Of a stretch of DNA of 5,430 nt, positions 1 to 5,430 are shown piece after piece. The stretch is from Lysobacterales bacterium (GTDB lineage Bacteria > Pseudomonadota > Gammaproteobacteria > Xanthomonadales > Xanthomonadaceae), in contig JAGRJX010000293.1 in NCBI GenBank assembly GCA_020442545.1, forward strand, positions 1 to 5,430. The letters are read 5' to 3'. Position 1 is the first letter of the stretch; every line of letters begins with the position of its first letter. The position numbers and the translations under genes were made by a program. Under the pieces are notes generated by a model. The model saw only the letters and a program-made list of their open reading frames with translations. It had not been told where the DNA came from and did not search any database.

Positions 1-1003
1 GGTGACCCAGGCCGTGCGGGAAGAAGGTCGAGCTGACGCCTGACGCCACCGCATCGTCGGCGCTGCCGTTGAGCACGTCCTGGTCGATCAGCACCTGTGC
101 CAGCTGGCGATGGCAGTCGAGGTGCAGATGGGCGTAGTCGGTGCCGGCACGCACGGCGTCGCAGAGCCGTCGCTGCACGGCATCGACGCCGTCGATCAGG
201 TCCTGGAACGGGCCGACGCTGCGCGCGTAGGTGCGGGTAATGTCGGCGGCGTAGCCGACCACCTGCGCGCCGGCGTCAATCAGGAAGCTGCGGCTGTCGC
301 TGGGCGCCATCGCGTCCTGGTGCTGGTAGTGCAGCACGGCGCCGTGTTCGTTGAGGCCGATGATGTTCCCGTAAGGCAGGTCGGTGTCGAGGTGGCCGCT
401 GGCGGCGAGGTAGGCGCGCTGGATGCCGAGTTCGGACTCGTGCGCGCGGAAGGCCGCTTCGGCGGCGCGATGGCCGGCGACGGCGCGCTGCTGCGCTCGG
501 CGCATCATCACCAGTTCGTAAGCCGTCTTTACGCCGCGCGCGTAGTGCAGCGGATTGACCACGGCGTCCGGGTTGTTCGGCGCGTAGCCGTCGATGGCGG
601 CGTCGGCCTCGCCGAGGATCGCGGCCTTCGCGGCCGGCGGCAGCTCGGCGGCGATGTCCGCAGCGTTGCGCACGATGCGGATGTCGAAGGCATCGACCCA
701 GTAGCCGTCCGGGTTTGCCGGCACCAGATGCCAGAAATCGTCCGGCTGGTAGTAGACCAGCACCGGCTTCGTGCCCGGCGTGACCGCCAGCCAGCAGCGC
801 GGGTGATGATCCAGCGGTGCCCAGGCGAGGAACTGCGGATTCGGCCGGAACGGATACGGCATGTCGTCGTGGAAGCGGTACTTGTCGACGCCGGCAGCGA
901 TCAGCAGATGATCGTGGCCGCTGGCGGCAAGCACGGCTTCGGCTTCGCGCTGGCGGCTGGTGATGTGCTCGGCGAAAAGCCGGGAGAGGTCGTTCTGGGA
1001 CAT
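1..1003 (-). CDS. pepQ: Xaa-Pro dipeptidase (prolidase), N-terminal 334 residues, runs off left edge
   Basis: A cytoplasmic M24B metallopeptidase that cleaves Xaa-Pro dipeptides, releasing proline. Some bacterial members also hydrolyse organophosphates. The reading frame opens with MSQNDLSRLFAEHI. Its N-terminal (creatinase-like) half contains segments typical of bacterial PepQ, such as NPQFLAWAPL, TPGTKPVLVYYQP and DDFWHLVP. The catalytic half shows the metal ligands in order: Asp243 in FLIDAGA, Asp254 in ADITRTYA (the usual 11-residue spacing), and the HGLGH motif whose second His, about residue 334, is the last complete codon at the window edge. The two glutamate ligands would lie outside; full-length PepQ is about 440 residues. 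The ATG at 1003 was chosen because it gives the expected N-terminus. A GAGG lies about 11 nt upstream, which is rather far for a ribosome binding site. The gene follows the apbE-like gene in the same direction after a 91-bp gap, so it may be read separately. The family assignment is secure. Confidence 0.96.
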   Translation of the reverse strand, partial: MSQNDLSRLFAEHITSRQREAEAVLAASGHDHLLIAAGVDKYRFHDDMPYPFRPNPQFLAWAPLDHHPRCWLAVTPGTKPVLVYYQPDDFWHLVPANPDGYWVDAFDIRIVRNAADIAAELPPAAKAAILGEADAAIDGYAPNNPDAVVNPLHYARGVKTAYELVMMRRAQQRAVAGHRAAEAAFRAHESELGIQRAYLAASGHLDTDLPYGNIIGLNEHGAVLHYQHQDAMAPSDSRSFLIDAGAQVVGYAADITRTYARSVGPFQDLIDGVDAVQRRLCDAVRAGTDYAHLHLDCHRQLAQVLIDQDVLNGSADDAVASGVSSTFFPHGLGH

Positions 1004-1048
1004 GGCAATGCCGTCCTCGAAAGGTTCGAATCAGCCCGTCATTGTGCC

Positions 1049-1071
1049 GAATGCGCGTGGGTGGCGCATCC
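1049..1071 (-). other. Short hairpin in the gap between the apbE-like gene and pepQ
   Basis: The 91-bp gap between the apbE-like stop (1095) and the pepQ start (1003) contains an inverted repeat. The arms are ATGCGC and GCGCAT around the 7-nt loop CACCCAC (minus strand). The minus-strand RNA can extend the stem to 8 pairs with one G-U. No U-run follows (the next bases are GGCACAAT), so it is not a standard intrinsic terminator. It may be a processing or attenuation structure, an operator, or chance in GC-rich DNA. I see no convincing promoter in this gap: CACAAT just downstream resembles a -10 box but has no matching -35. Confidence 0.35.
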
Positions 1072-1094
1072 GCGGAAAGTCCCCGATGGACGCC

Positions 1095-2213
1095 TCAGGG
1101 CGCGTTCGGGGCGCAGCTGTCGCCGAGATCGATCGGCTCGCCCAGCATCACCGGTTCGCGCTGTAGGTCGATCCGGGAAAGCATGGCGCGGGTGATCATC
1201 AGCTCGTTCTGCTCGGTCAGCAGCAGCGCGCAGCCCAGCTGCATTCGCCGGGCGAGGTCAACGAATCGTGCCGGGCCGGCGATCATCAGCACCGTGGCAG
1301 CAACGTCGGCCAGCACCGGGTCGGGATGCAGCACGGAAACGGCCGCTACGCCGGTGGCCGGCATGCCGGTGCGCGGGTCCAGGATGTGAGGCCAGCGCGC
1401 CCCGCTGGGTGACTCACGGAACTTGTTGTAGTTGCCGGAAGAGAAGAGCGCCTCGCGGCCCTCCAGTTCGACGCCGGCCAGCACGTTGCTGAACGGATCG
1501 CGAATCGCTACCCGCCAGGGTTCGCCGTGGCGATTGCCGAGTGCGTAGACATCGCCGCCCAGCGTGATCAGTGCATTGTTGATGCCGAACTCCGAAAACG
1601 TACGAGCGGCTTCCTCGGCGGCAATACCCTCGGCAATGGCACCAAAATCCAGTTGAACTGCCGGGTCATCACTGCTGACCCGGTGTCCGTTGATGTGGAC
1701 ATCGTCCAGAGTCGGCAGGGTGTCGCGCCAGCGCTTGATTTCCGTCTCGTCGGGGGCTGGTGAGGTAACGGGAAACTTGCTGGTATGAAACCCCCACATC
1801 GCCAGCAGACCGCCAATCGCCGGGTCGAACAGGCCGTCGGTCATGGTCTGGAACGGACGCGACCGCTGGATCAGCATGATGACCGATGCCGGTGCCTCAA
1901 CCGCCTCGCCGCGCGCCAGTGCGCGATTGATGTCGACCAGCGGCCCCGGTCGCCATGCATGCCATTCGTGATCGTACCGGGTCAACCGCTGGTTGATGCC
2001 TGCAAGGGCTTGACGCGCCTGATCGGGCTGGTTGGTGATGATCTGGAAGTCGGCTTCGCCGCCGAACACCACCAGTGTCTCGCGCAGCGGCGGTGGCTGC
2101 TGGCAGCCGGCCAGCGCGAGCAGCAGGGCGACTGCCAGCATCGCAAGAAGCTGGCCGCGACGCGATGGCACCAGTCGCCGCGGACTGGTCGGCGACAAGT
2201 GACGCTTGCTCAA
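1095..2213 (-). CDS. apbE: ApbE-family FAD:protein FMN transferase, predicted lipoprotein
   Basis: ApbE enzymes use FAD and Mg2+ to attach FMN covalently to Ser/Thr of target proteins such as RnfG and NqrC subunits, in the periplasm. From the chosen start this protein has 372 residues, close to the usual 330-370. It begins with an Arg/Lys-rich segment, a hydrophobic stretch (MLAVALLLALAG) and a lipobox LAGC with Cys37; the following residue is Gln, not an inner-membrane-retention Asp. Family motifs follow: WHAW and LVDINRAL (84-98), GLFDPAIGGLLAMWGF (127-142), LDFGAIAEG (188-196), LGGD (218-221), SSGNY (258-262), HILDPRTGMP (276-285) and ADVAAT (302-307), which holds the expected metal-binding Asp303 and Thr307. 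Two motifs are unusual: the N-terminal MGT/FGT is FGGE, and the KG of the usual AKGYAVD is EG. The TTG start at 2213 was chosen because it overlaps the PilZ stop as TTGA. A GTG at 2171 would give a more typical signal-peptide length and is a real alternative. The frame is open to 2609, but that stretch only shadows the PilZ gene. Confidence 0.9.
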   Translation of the reverse strand: MSKRHLSPTSPRRLVPSRRGQLLAMLAVALLLALAGCQQPPPLRETLVVFGGEADFQIITNQPDQARQALAGINQRLTRYDHEWHAWRPGPLVDINRALARGEAVEAPASVIMLIQRSRPFQTMTDGLFDPAIGGLLAMWGFHTSKFPVTSPAPDETEIKRWRDTLPTLDDVHINGHRVSSDDPAVQLDFGAIAEGIAAEEAARTFSEFGINNALITLGGDVYALGNRHGEPWRVAIRDPFSNVLAGVELEGREALFSSGNYNKFRESPSGARWPHILDPRTGMPATGVAAVSVLHPDPVLADVAATVLMIAGPARFVDLARRMQLGCALLLTEQNELMITRAMLSRIDLQREPVMLGEPIDLGDSCAPNAP

Positions 2214-2557
2214 GCGTAGCTTTCGCCGGGTGTTTCCACCCAGTCGCGCATGATCTGGAGATGGTCCTTGGTGACGTCGATGAAGCGCAGGCCGCACCAG
2301 TGCTGTCCGGGCGAGCCGGCCTCGTCGGACCAGAGGTGGTGTGCCCCAACCTCGACCGAACGCTCCCGGCCCGTGCTGTCGCGAATGCTGAAGCGCAATT
2401 GGTAGAGCGCGTCCTCGAACAGTGGTTGCGGGCAGATCAGCATCGCGCCGGATTCCGAGAGATTGCCGATACGGCCAATCGACTGCTCGGTCATGCAGTC
2501 GAAGACGTCGATGGCTTCGTCGGCATGTTTGCGTTTTGCGCGGCGATACTCGTTCAT
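2210..2557 (-). CDS. PilZ-domain protein, predicted cyclic-di-GMP receptor
   Basis: A 115-residue protein made of little more than one PilZ domain, the small beta-barrel that binds cyclic-di-GMP and passes the signal to partner proteins. The N-terminal RxxxR motif is present (MNEYRRAKR, Arg5 and Arg9), as is the second signature [D/N]xSxxG (NLSESG, residues 32-37). The typical end of the domain, WCGLRFIDVTKDHLQIMRDW, is followed by a short tail. With both motifs intact, ligand binding is likely. There is no signal peptide or membrane segment, so it should be cytoplasmic. The ATG at 2557 overlaps the DUF1631 stop by 4 nt (ATGA), and its own TGA overlaps the next gene's TTG, so its translation is probably coupled on both sides. 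The frame is open upstream to 2791, but that part is a shadow of the DUF1631 gene. Its partner and output cannot be read from the sequence; the neighbouring DUF1631 protein is the obvious candidate. Confidence 0.93.
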   Translation of the reverse strand: MNEYRRAKRKHADEAIDVFDCMTEQSIGRIGNLSESGAMLICPQPLFEDALYQLRFSIRDSTGRERSVEVGAHHLWSDEAGSPGQHWCGLRFIDVTKDHLQIMRDWVETPGESYA

Positions 2558-4902
2558 GGCGTGGCGCCCTGGCCGACCGCAGCTGCGGCATTCTTGCCGC
2601 CGCCGGCAAAGGAGCGCAGCGCGCTCATGATGCGTCCCCAGGCTCGGTCGATCATGTTGCCTTTCTCCGGCTGCACGATGCTGACATTGCCGCGGTCGAG
2701 TTCGCGGGCCAGCCAGCGCATGGAGTATTCGCCGGCACGCTGGCCGCGCTGATTGACGAACAGACTGTGCCCGGTAACCGTGCTGTACCAAGACAGCCGC
2801 CGCCGCACCTTGTCGCCCTGCTGGTTGACGGTGAAGTCCATCCAGGTACCGAACGGAATCTTGCGCAACATTTCCAGCTGCTTCTTCTCGCCCTCGCTGA
2901 GGTCGCGATCACTGACCGCCTTGCCGTCGTCGCCGGTGACGCTGGAACCCAGCCTGCTGCGCGACTTCAGACGAACGGTGAGTTCGGTGCGCGATGCCGG
3001 GTCGTCATTCGCTTCGTCCTGCGACAGCGCCAGCAAGCGGGTGGACACCGCCTTGGCGTCATCGACGTGGTAGCCCACTTGCCCGAGGGCCTGCTCGATG
3101 TCCTCACGCAGCGAGGCAGCCTCGGTTGGCCCGATGACCGACTCGCCATCCGCAGCGCTGCTGGCGGCGGACTCGATCAGACGCTGAGCCACGTGCTGCT
3201 GCAGGCGGAAGGTGTCGGAATCAGCTCCCTTGCGCAGCAGTGTCAGCGCCAGCACGTCGGTCCAGGCCTGTGCCAGCAGCGTGTGCAGGAACTTGGGTAC
3301 CGGCTTGTCCTTGAGCAGGCGATCAATGGCTTCGGCAGCCTGCAGGCGTGACAGCTCAAGCTTCTCGCGTCCCCGCGCCGCCTCCACATGTCGGCGTTCG
3401 GCGACGTCGGCCTTGCGTTGCACGGTCTGCAGGTGCTTGCTGATATCGCTGACCATGCCGGTGAGCATGTTCTGATCACCATCGAACTCGTTGCTGACGC
3501 GATCAACCAGCACCCGCAGCTTGTCGATCAGGGTGCGGTCGACGTCGTCATCGCCCACCCACTGGGCGCCGGTTTCAGCAATGCTGGCCAGCATCTCGCG
3601 CGCCGGGTGTTCGCGCTGGGTGAAGAAACTCTTGTCCTGCAGCGCCACGCGCAGCAAAGGCACCTGCATGCGGGTCAGCAGATCTGCGGCAGGGCTGCTG
3701 GGTCGCACGTCCTGCATCAGGTTTTCAAACAACAGCCCGACCAGCTCGAAGGTGTCGTTGTCCTCCTCGTTGAGCTGCGGGGCCTTGCCGGCCGGAGCGT
3801 TGCGCCGAAGCTGGACCAGCAGGTCCTGTTTGACCTGGCGGACCGTGCGAGGTCTGGCGACCCCGTCGGTAACGGTGCTGGTCGCCGGTCGGGCCTGCAG
3901 CATGCCGAGCCCGGCCTGAACATCATTCAGGCTGGCGGTGATTTCCGGCGCACCGCCCGAACGCCCGCCCCCGAGCTTGCCGAGCAGGTTGCGTTTGCCG
4001 CTCAGCAGTTGCCGCAGGGCCTCGAAGGATTGCAGGTCTGCTTCGCTGGTGCCGTTCTTGCGCGCTGGCGCGGCAGGGCGGGATGCCATTGCCGGTGGGG
4101 GCGACATCGGCGCACCGCGGCGTTTGCGACGATCTTCTGATTCATTTGGTGCCGGTCCGGCTTCCGGTTCGGGGGCTGCTGGGCTGCGCTGCGCACGCAC
4201 CGGTACGAAAGTCAGCGTGGGTAGTACGCCCTGCTTGACGAGGTAGTCGTTGAGCGTGTCCAGCAGCAGACTGGTGTGGGTCAAGACCTGTCGCTCGAAC
4301 TGCCGGAACAGAACGACCCGATCCTGCTCGCCGATTCCCAGGCAGCCGGCGGCGTCGCGCAGAATCCGGCATAGCGCATGAGGCCCGATCGGAATGGTGT
4401 CCGAATCGAAAGCGGGTCGGCCAGCGATAACGCCCATCCGCTGCCCCAGCAGGAACAACGACAGGCTGTTGCCGATCTCCGCGCGGGTGGCAATCTCGCG
4501 CAGCACCGTCATCTCGTCGACTTCGACCACATCGACCAGCGACAGCTCGCCGGCCTTCGGCCCATCGTCGACGGCGGCAACGATATGGGGGTCCTGAACG
4601 ACAGCCAGACTGGCCTCCAGGCCGATCAGGAAACGGGGAACCAGATCACCGCGGCTGCGCTTGACCTCGCGAAGCGCCTCAAAACAGTGCTGCTGCACTT
4701 CGTTGCTGCGTGCCTGCTCGGCCATCTTGAAGAGCTGTTGCTCGGTCTCGTTCAGCGCGTTGCTCAGCCCCCGCTCGATGTCATCGGAGACCAGCTTCAG
4801 CACGCCTTCCAGCAGCATGCGAACCCGGCGCGGGAAGTTGCGCTGGGCCAGACTGGGCGGTGGCGCTGAGGCAGTGCCTCGATGTATGACCGGCGTCGAC
4901 AT
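2554..4902 (-). CDS. DUF1631-family protein, function unknown
   Basis: This 782-residue protein fits the proteobacterial DUF1631 family in length and pattern; some members carry an unsupported 'thymidine phosphorylase' label. Visible parts: a helical N-terminal region (about 20-235) with DIERGLSNALNETEQQLFKMAE, IPIGPHALCRILRDA, and LNDYLVKQGVLPTL near its end; a Pro/Ala-rich, charged linker (about 236-285); a long helical middle (about 285-615) including VPLLRVALQDKSFF and a charged, coiled-coil-like stretch (KADVAERRHVEAARGREKLE) before VPKFLHTLLAQAW; and a C-terminal domain (about 680-750) with IPFGTWMDF, RRRLSWYS and LFVNQRGQRAGEY, which looks like a small beta-barrel related to PilZ (inference). 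No signal peptide or membrane helix is seen, so it should be cytoplasmic. The ATG at 4902 was chosen over the in-frame ATG at 4947 because a good Shine-Dalgarno precedes it and the upstream ATG lies ahead of the likely -10 box. It is the first gene of a three-gene overlapping unit. Confidence 0.9.
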   Translation of the reverse strand: MSTPVIHRGTASAPPPSLAQRNFPRRVRMLLEGVLKLVSDDIERGLSNALNETEQQLFKMAEQARSNEVQQHCFEALREVKRSRGDLVPRFLIGLEASLAVVQDPHIVAAVDDGPKAGELSLVDVVEVDEMTVLREIATRAEIGNSLSLFLLGQRMGVIAGRPAFDSDTIPIGPHALCRILRDAAGCLGIGEQDRVVLFRQFERQVLTHTSLLLDTLNDYLVKQGVLPTLTFVPVRAQRSPAAPEPEAGPAPNESEDRRKRRGAPMSPPPAMASRPAAPARKNGTSEADLQSFEALRQLLSGKRNLLGKLGGGRSGGAPEITASLNDVQAGLGMLQARPATSTVTDGVARPRTVRQVKQDLLVQLRRNAPAGKAPQLNEEDNDTFELVGLLFENLMQDVRPSSPAADLLTRMQVPLLRVALQDKSFFTQREHPAREMLASIAETGAQWVGDDDVDRTLIDKLRVLVDRVSNEFDGDQNMLTGMVSDISKHLQTVQRKADVAERRHVEAARGREKLELSRLQAAEAIDRLLKDKPVPKFLHTLLAQAWTDVLALTLLRKGADSDTFRLQQHVAQRLIESAASSAADGESVIGPTEAASLREDIEQALGQVGYHVDDAKAVSTRLLALSQDEANDDPASRTELTVRLKSRSRLGSSVTGDDGKAVSDRDLSEGEKKQLEMLRKIPFGTWMDFTVNQQGDKVRRRLSWYSTVTGHSLFVNQRGQRAGEYSMRWLARELDRGNVSIVQPEKGNMIDRAWGRIMSALRSFAGGGKNAAAAVGQGATP

Positions 4903-4906
4903 ATGA

Positions 4907-4913
4907 CTTCCCC
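4907..4913 (-). promoter_or_regulatory. Shine-Dalgarno sequence of the DUF1631 gene
   Basis: GGGGAAG on the minus strand ends 4 nt before the ATG at 4902; its GGGGA core is 6 nt away. It is the best ribosome binding site in the window and decides the start codon of the DUF1631 gene in favour of 4902 rather than 4947. Confidence 0.65.
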
Positions 4914-4927
4914 AGGGGCGAGTGGCG

Positions 4928-4957
4928 ATTCTATGCGAGTCGTGCATTCTGCAACAA
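4928..4957 (-). promoter_or_regulatory. Candidate sigma70-type promoter of the DUF1631-PilZ-apbE operon
   Basis: On the minus strand a weak -35 TTGTTG (4957-4952) and a good -10 TAGAAT (4933-4928, 5 of 6 to TATAAT) are separated by 18 nt. Transcription would start near 4921-4924, giving a leader of about 20 nt that just contains the Shine-Dalgarno. The weak -35 overlaps the edge of the CRP-type site, as expected for an activator-dependent promoter. This is inferred from sequence only. Confidence 0.5.
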
Positions 4958-4976
4958 TGTGATGCGCATCACGTTT
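4955..4976. promoter_or_regulatory. CRP/Vfr/Clp-type operator
   Basis: The core GTGATGCGCATCAC (4959-4972) is a perfect 14-bp palindrome, and the symmetry continues as AA/TT at 4956-4957 and 4974-4975 with one mismatched pair between. Against the 22-bp E. coli CRP consensus it matches 16 positions, and 16 of 18 outside the variable centre. The TGTGA-N6-TCAC(A/G) form fits CRP, Vfr or Clp; FNR/ANR sites would need TTGAT half-sites. Its centre (4965.5) lies about 41-45 bp upstream of the predicted transcription start, the class II activator position. It lies in the gap after hemW and directly before the DUF1631 gene, so that operon is the likely target. Confidence 0.75.
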
Positions 4977-4997
4977 TGCCTGTAGTTTCGCGCTACG

Positions 4998-5430
4998 TCA
5001 ACCGCCATCGGTCATCGATGCGGTCGGCCCGGTTGCGGGTCGTGGCCCGGAATCTGCAGCGTCAGCGCCATTGGTATCGAGAAAAAGCGCCATCACGTCG
5101 TTGAGAAATTTCCGGCCCAGTGCAGTCGGGCGGATGCATTCCCGGTCCAGGTCGAGCCAGTTCCGGCGGCGTGCGTCGTCCAGAAGCGGCCGGACGGCTG
5201 TCAGCGGCAGGCCGGTGCGCGCCTCGAAGTCGCCGGCCGGTACGCCGTCCACCAGGCGCAGGGCGTTGAGCATGTACTCGAACGGCCGCTGTGCCGGCGC
5301 GATGTCCTCATCGCCACCGATCCGTTCCGGCGTGGCCGCGGTTTGCAGATAGCGGGCCGGGTGTTTGTGCTTCCAGCGGCGCAGGATGCGCTGTTCGGCC
5401 GGCAGGGTGATCTTGCCGTGGGCGCCGGCG
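4998..5430 (-). CDS. hemW: HemW (radical SAM heme chaperone, coproporphyrinogen-oxidase-like), C-terminal 143 residues
   Basis: HemW proteins are radical-SAM proteins that bind heme and deliver it to target proteins; they were long annotated as oxygen-independent coproporphyrinogen III oxidase. Only the C-terminal part is in the window; the radical-SAM CxxxCxxC cluster site and the core barrel lie beyond the right edge. The visible part has the conserved GAHGK, then a KHPARYLQ segment, RPFEYMLNALRLVDGV, and a winged-helix-like end (FEARTGL, then IRPTALGRKFLNDVMALFL) typical of the family C-terminus. After that conserved end there is a 26-residue Ala/Gly/Pro-rich tail before the TGA at 4998, which looks like a non-conserved extension. 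No intrinsic terminator follows, so some read-through into the DUF1631 operon is possible. The family call rests on the C-terminal pattern and is firm, though HemN-like paralogues cannot be fully excluded without the N-terminus. Confidence 0.9.
   Translation of the reverse strand, partial: AGAHGKITLPAEQRILRRWKHKHPARYLQTAATPERIGGDEDIAPAQRPFEYMLNALRLVDGVPAGDFEARTGLPLTAVRPLLDDARRRNWLDLDRECIRPTALGRKFLNDVMALFLDTNGADAADSGPRPATGPTASMTDGG

Noticed and set aside
110..1195. Long plus-strand open frame (361 codons) opposite pepQ
   Set aside because: Its translation is Arg/Val/Gly-rich with no recognisable domain, and it lies antisense to a clear pepQ. It is a by-product of high-GC codon usage.
2214..2609. 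Upstream extension of the apbE-like frame
   Set aside because: It overlaps the whole PilZ gene, is Arg-rich, and would bury the lipoprotein signal peptide in the middle of the protein.
2558..2791. Upstream extension of the PilZ frame
   Set aside because: It overlaps the conserved DUF1631 C-terminus and has no domain similarity; the PilZ RxxxR motif begins right after the ATG at 2557.
2422..3351. Plus-strand open frame of 309 codons opposite the PilZ and DUF1631 genes
   Set aside because: It has no family resemblance, crosses two real minus-strand genes, and is explained by GC bias in the opposite strand.
3388..4140. Plus-strand open frame of 250 codons inside the DUF1631 gene
   Set aside because: It is antisense to a well-supported gene, its composition is typical of a shadow frame, and it has no credible ribosome binding site or motifs.
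4903..4947. Alternative DUF1631 start at 4947 (MHDSHRIATR)
   Set aside because: The start lies upstream of the likely -10 box and has no good ribosome binding site, whereas the ATG at 4902 has a strong one.
4956..4975. FNR/ANR-type site as an alternative reading of the palindrome
   Set aside because: FNR sites need TTGAT-N4-ATCAA half-sites. Here the half-sites are GTGAT/ATCAC, with TGTGA on one side, which favours the CRP type.
4982..4996. Possible hemW terminator hairpin (GTAG and CTAC arms)
   Set aside because: The stem has only 4 pairs and no U-run follows, so it is too weak to call.

Overview
The window is GC-rich (visibly above 60%) bacterial chromosome with compact, housekeeping-style gene packing. 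All five recognisable genes lie on the minus strand. The gene types point to a gammaproteobacterium, perhaps Xanthomonadales or a neighbouring lineage: bacterial-type prolidase PepQ, HemW, a DUF1631 protein, a stand-alone PilZ protein and an ApbE lipoprotein, plus a near-consensus CRP/Vfr/Clp operator. That placement is inference from remembered family distribution, not from a search. No mobile elements, tRNA or rRNA genes, CRISPR arrays or large repeats are visible.

In the direction of transcription (right to left) the layout is as follows. (1) The last 143 codons of hemW enter from the right edge and stop at 4998. (2) A 95-bp intergenic gap holds a perfect 14-bp palindrome within a CRP-type operator, a plausible overlapping sigma70 promoter and a good Shine-Dalgarno sequence. 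(3) A tightly coupled three-gene unit follows: a 782-aa DUF1631 protein (4902-2554), a 115-aa PilZ-domain protein (2557-2210) and an ApbE-type FAD:protein FMN transferase lipoprotein (2213-1095). Both junctions are 4-nt stop/start overlaps (ATGA, then TTGA). (4) A 91-bp gap contains one short hairpin. (5) pepQ starts at 1003 and runs off the left edge at the codon for its third metal ligand.

The most interesting point is the middle operon. A protein family without a function known to me, a predicted cyclic-di-GMP receptor (PilZ) and a periplasmic flavinylation enzyme are translationally coupled. They appear to sit behind a CRP-family site placed as for a class II activated promoter. This suggests that cAMP or CRP-family signalling controls a c-di-GMP-linked output, but the link to ApbE is unexplained. 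The ApbE protein also departs from the family pattern at two normally conserved motifs. The flanking genes, hemW and pepQ, look ordinary.
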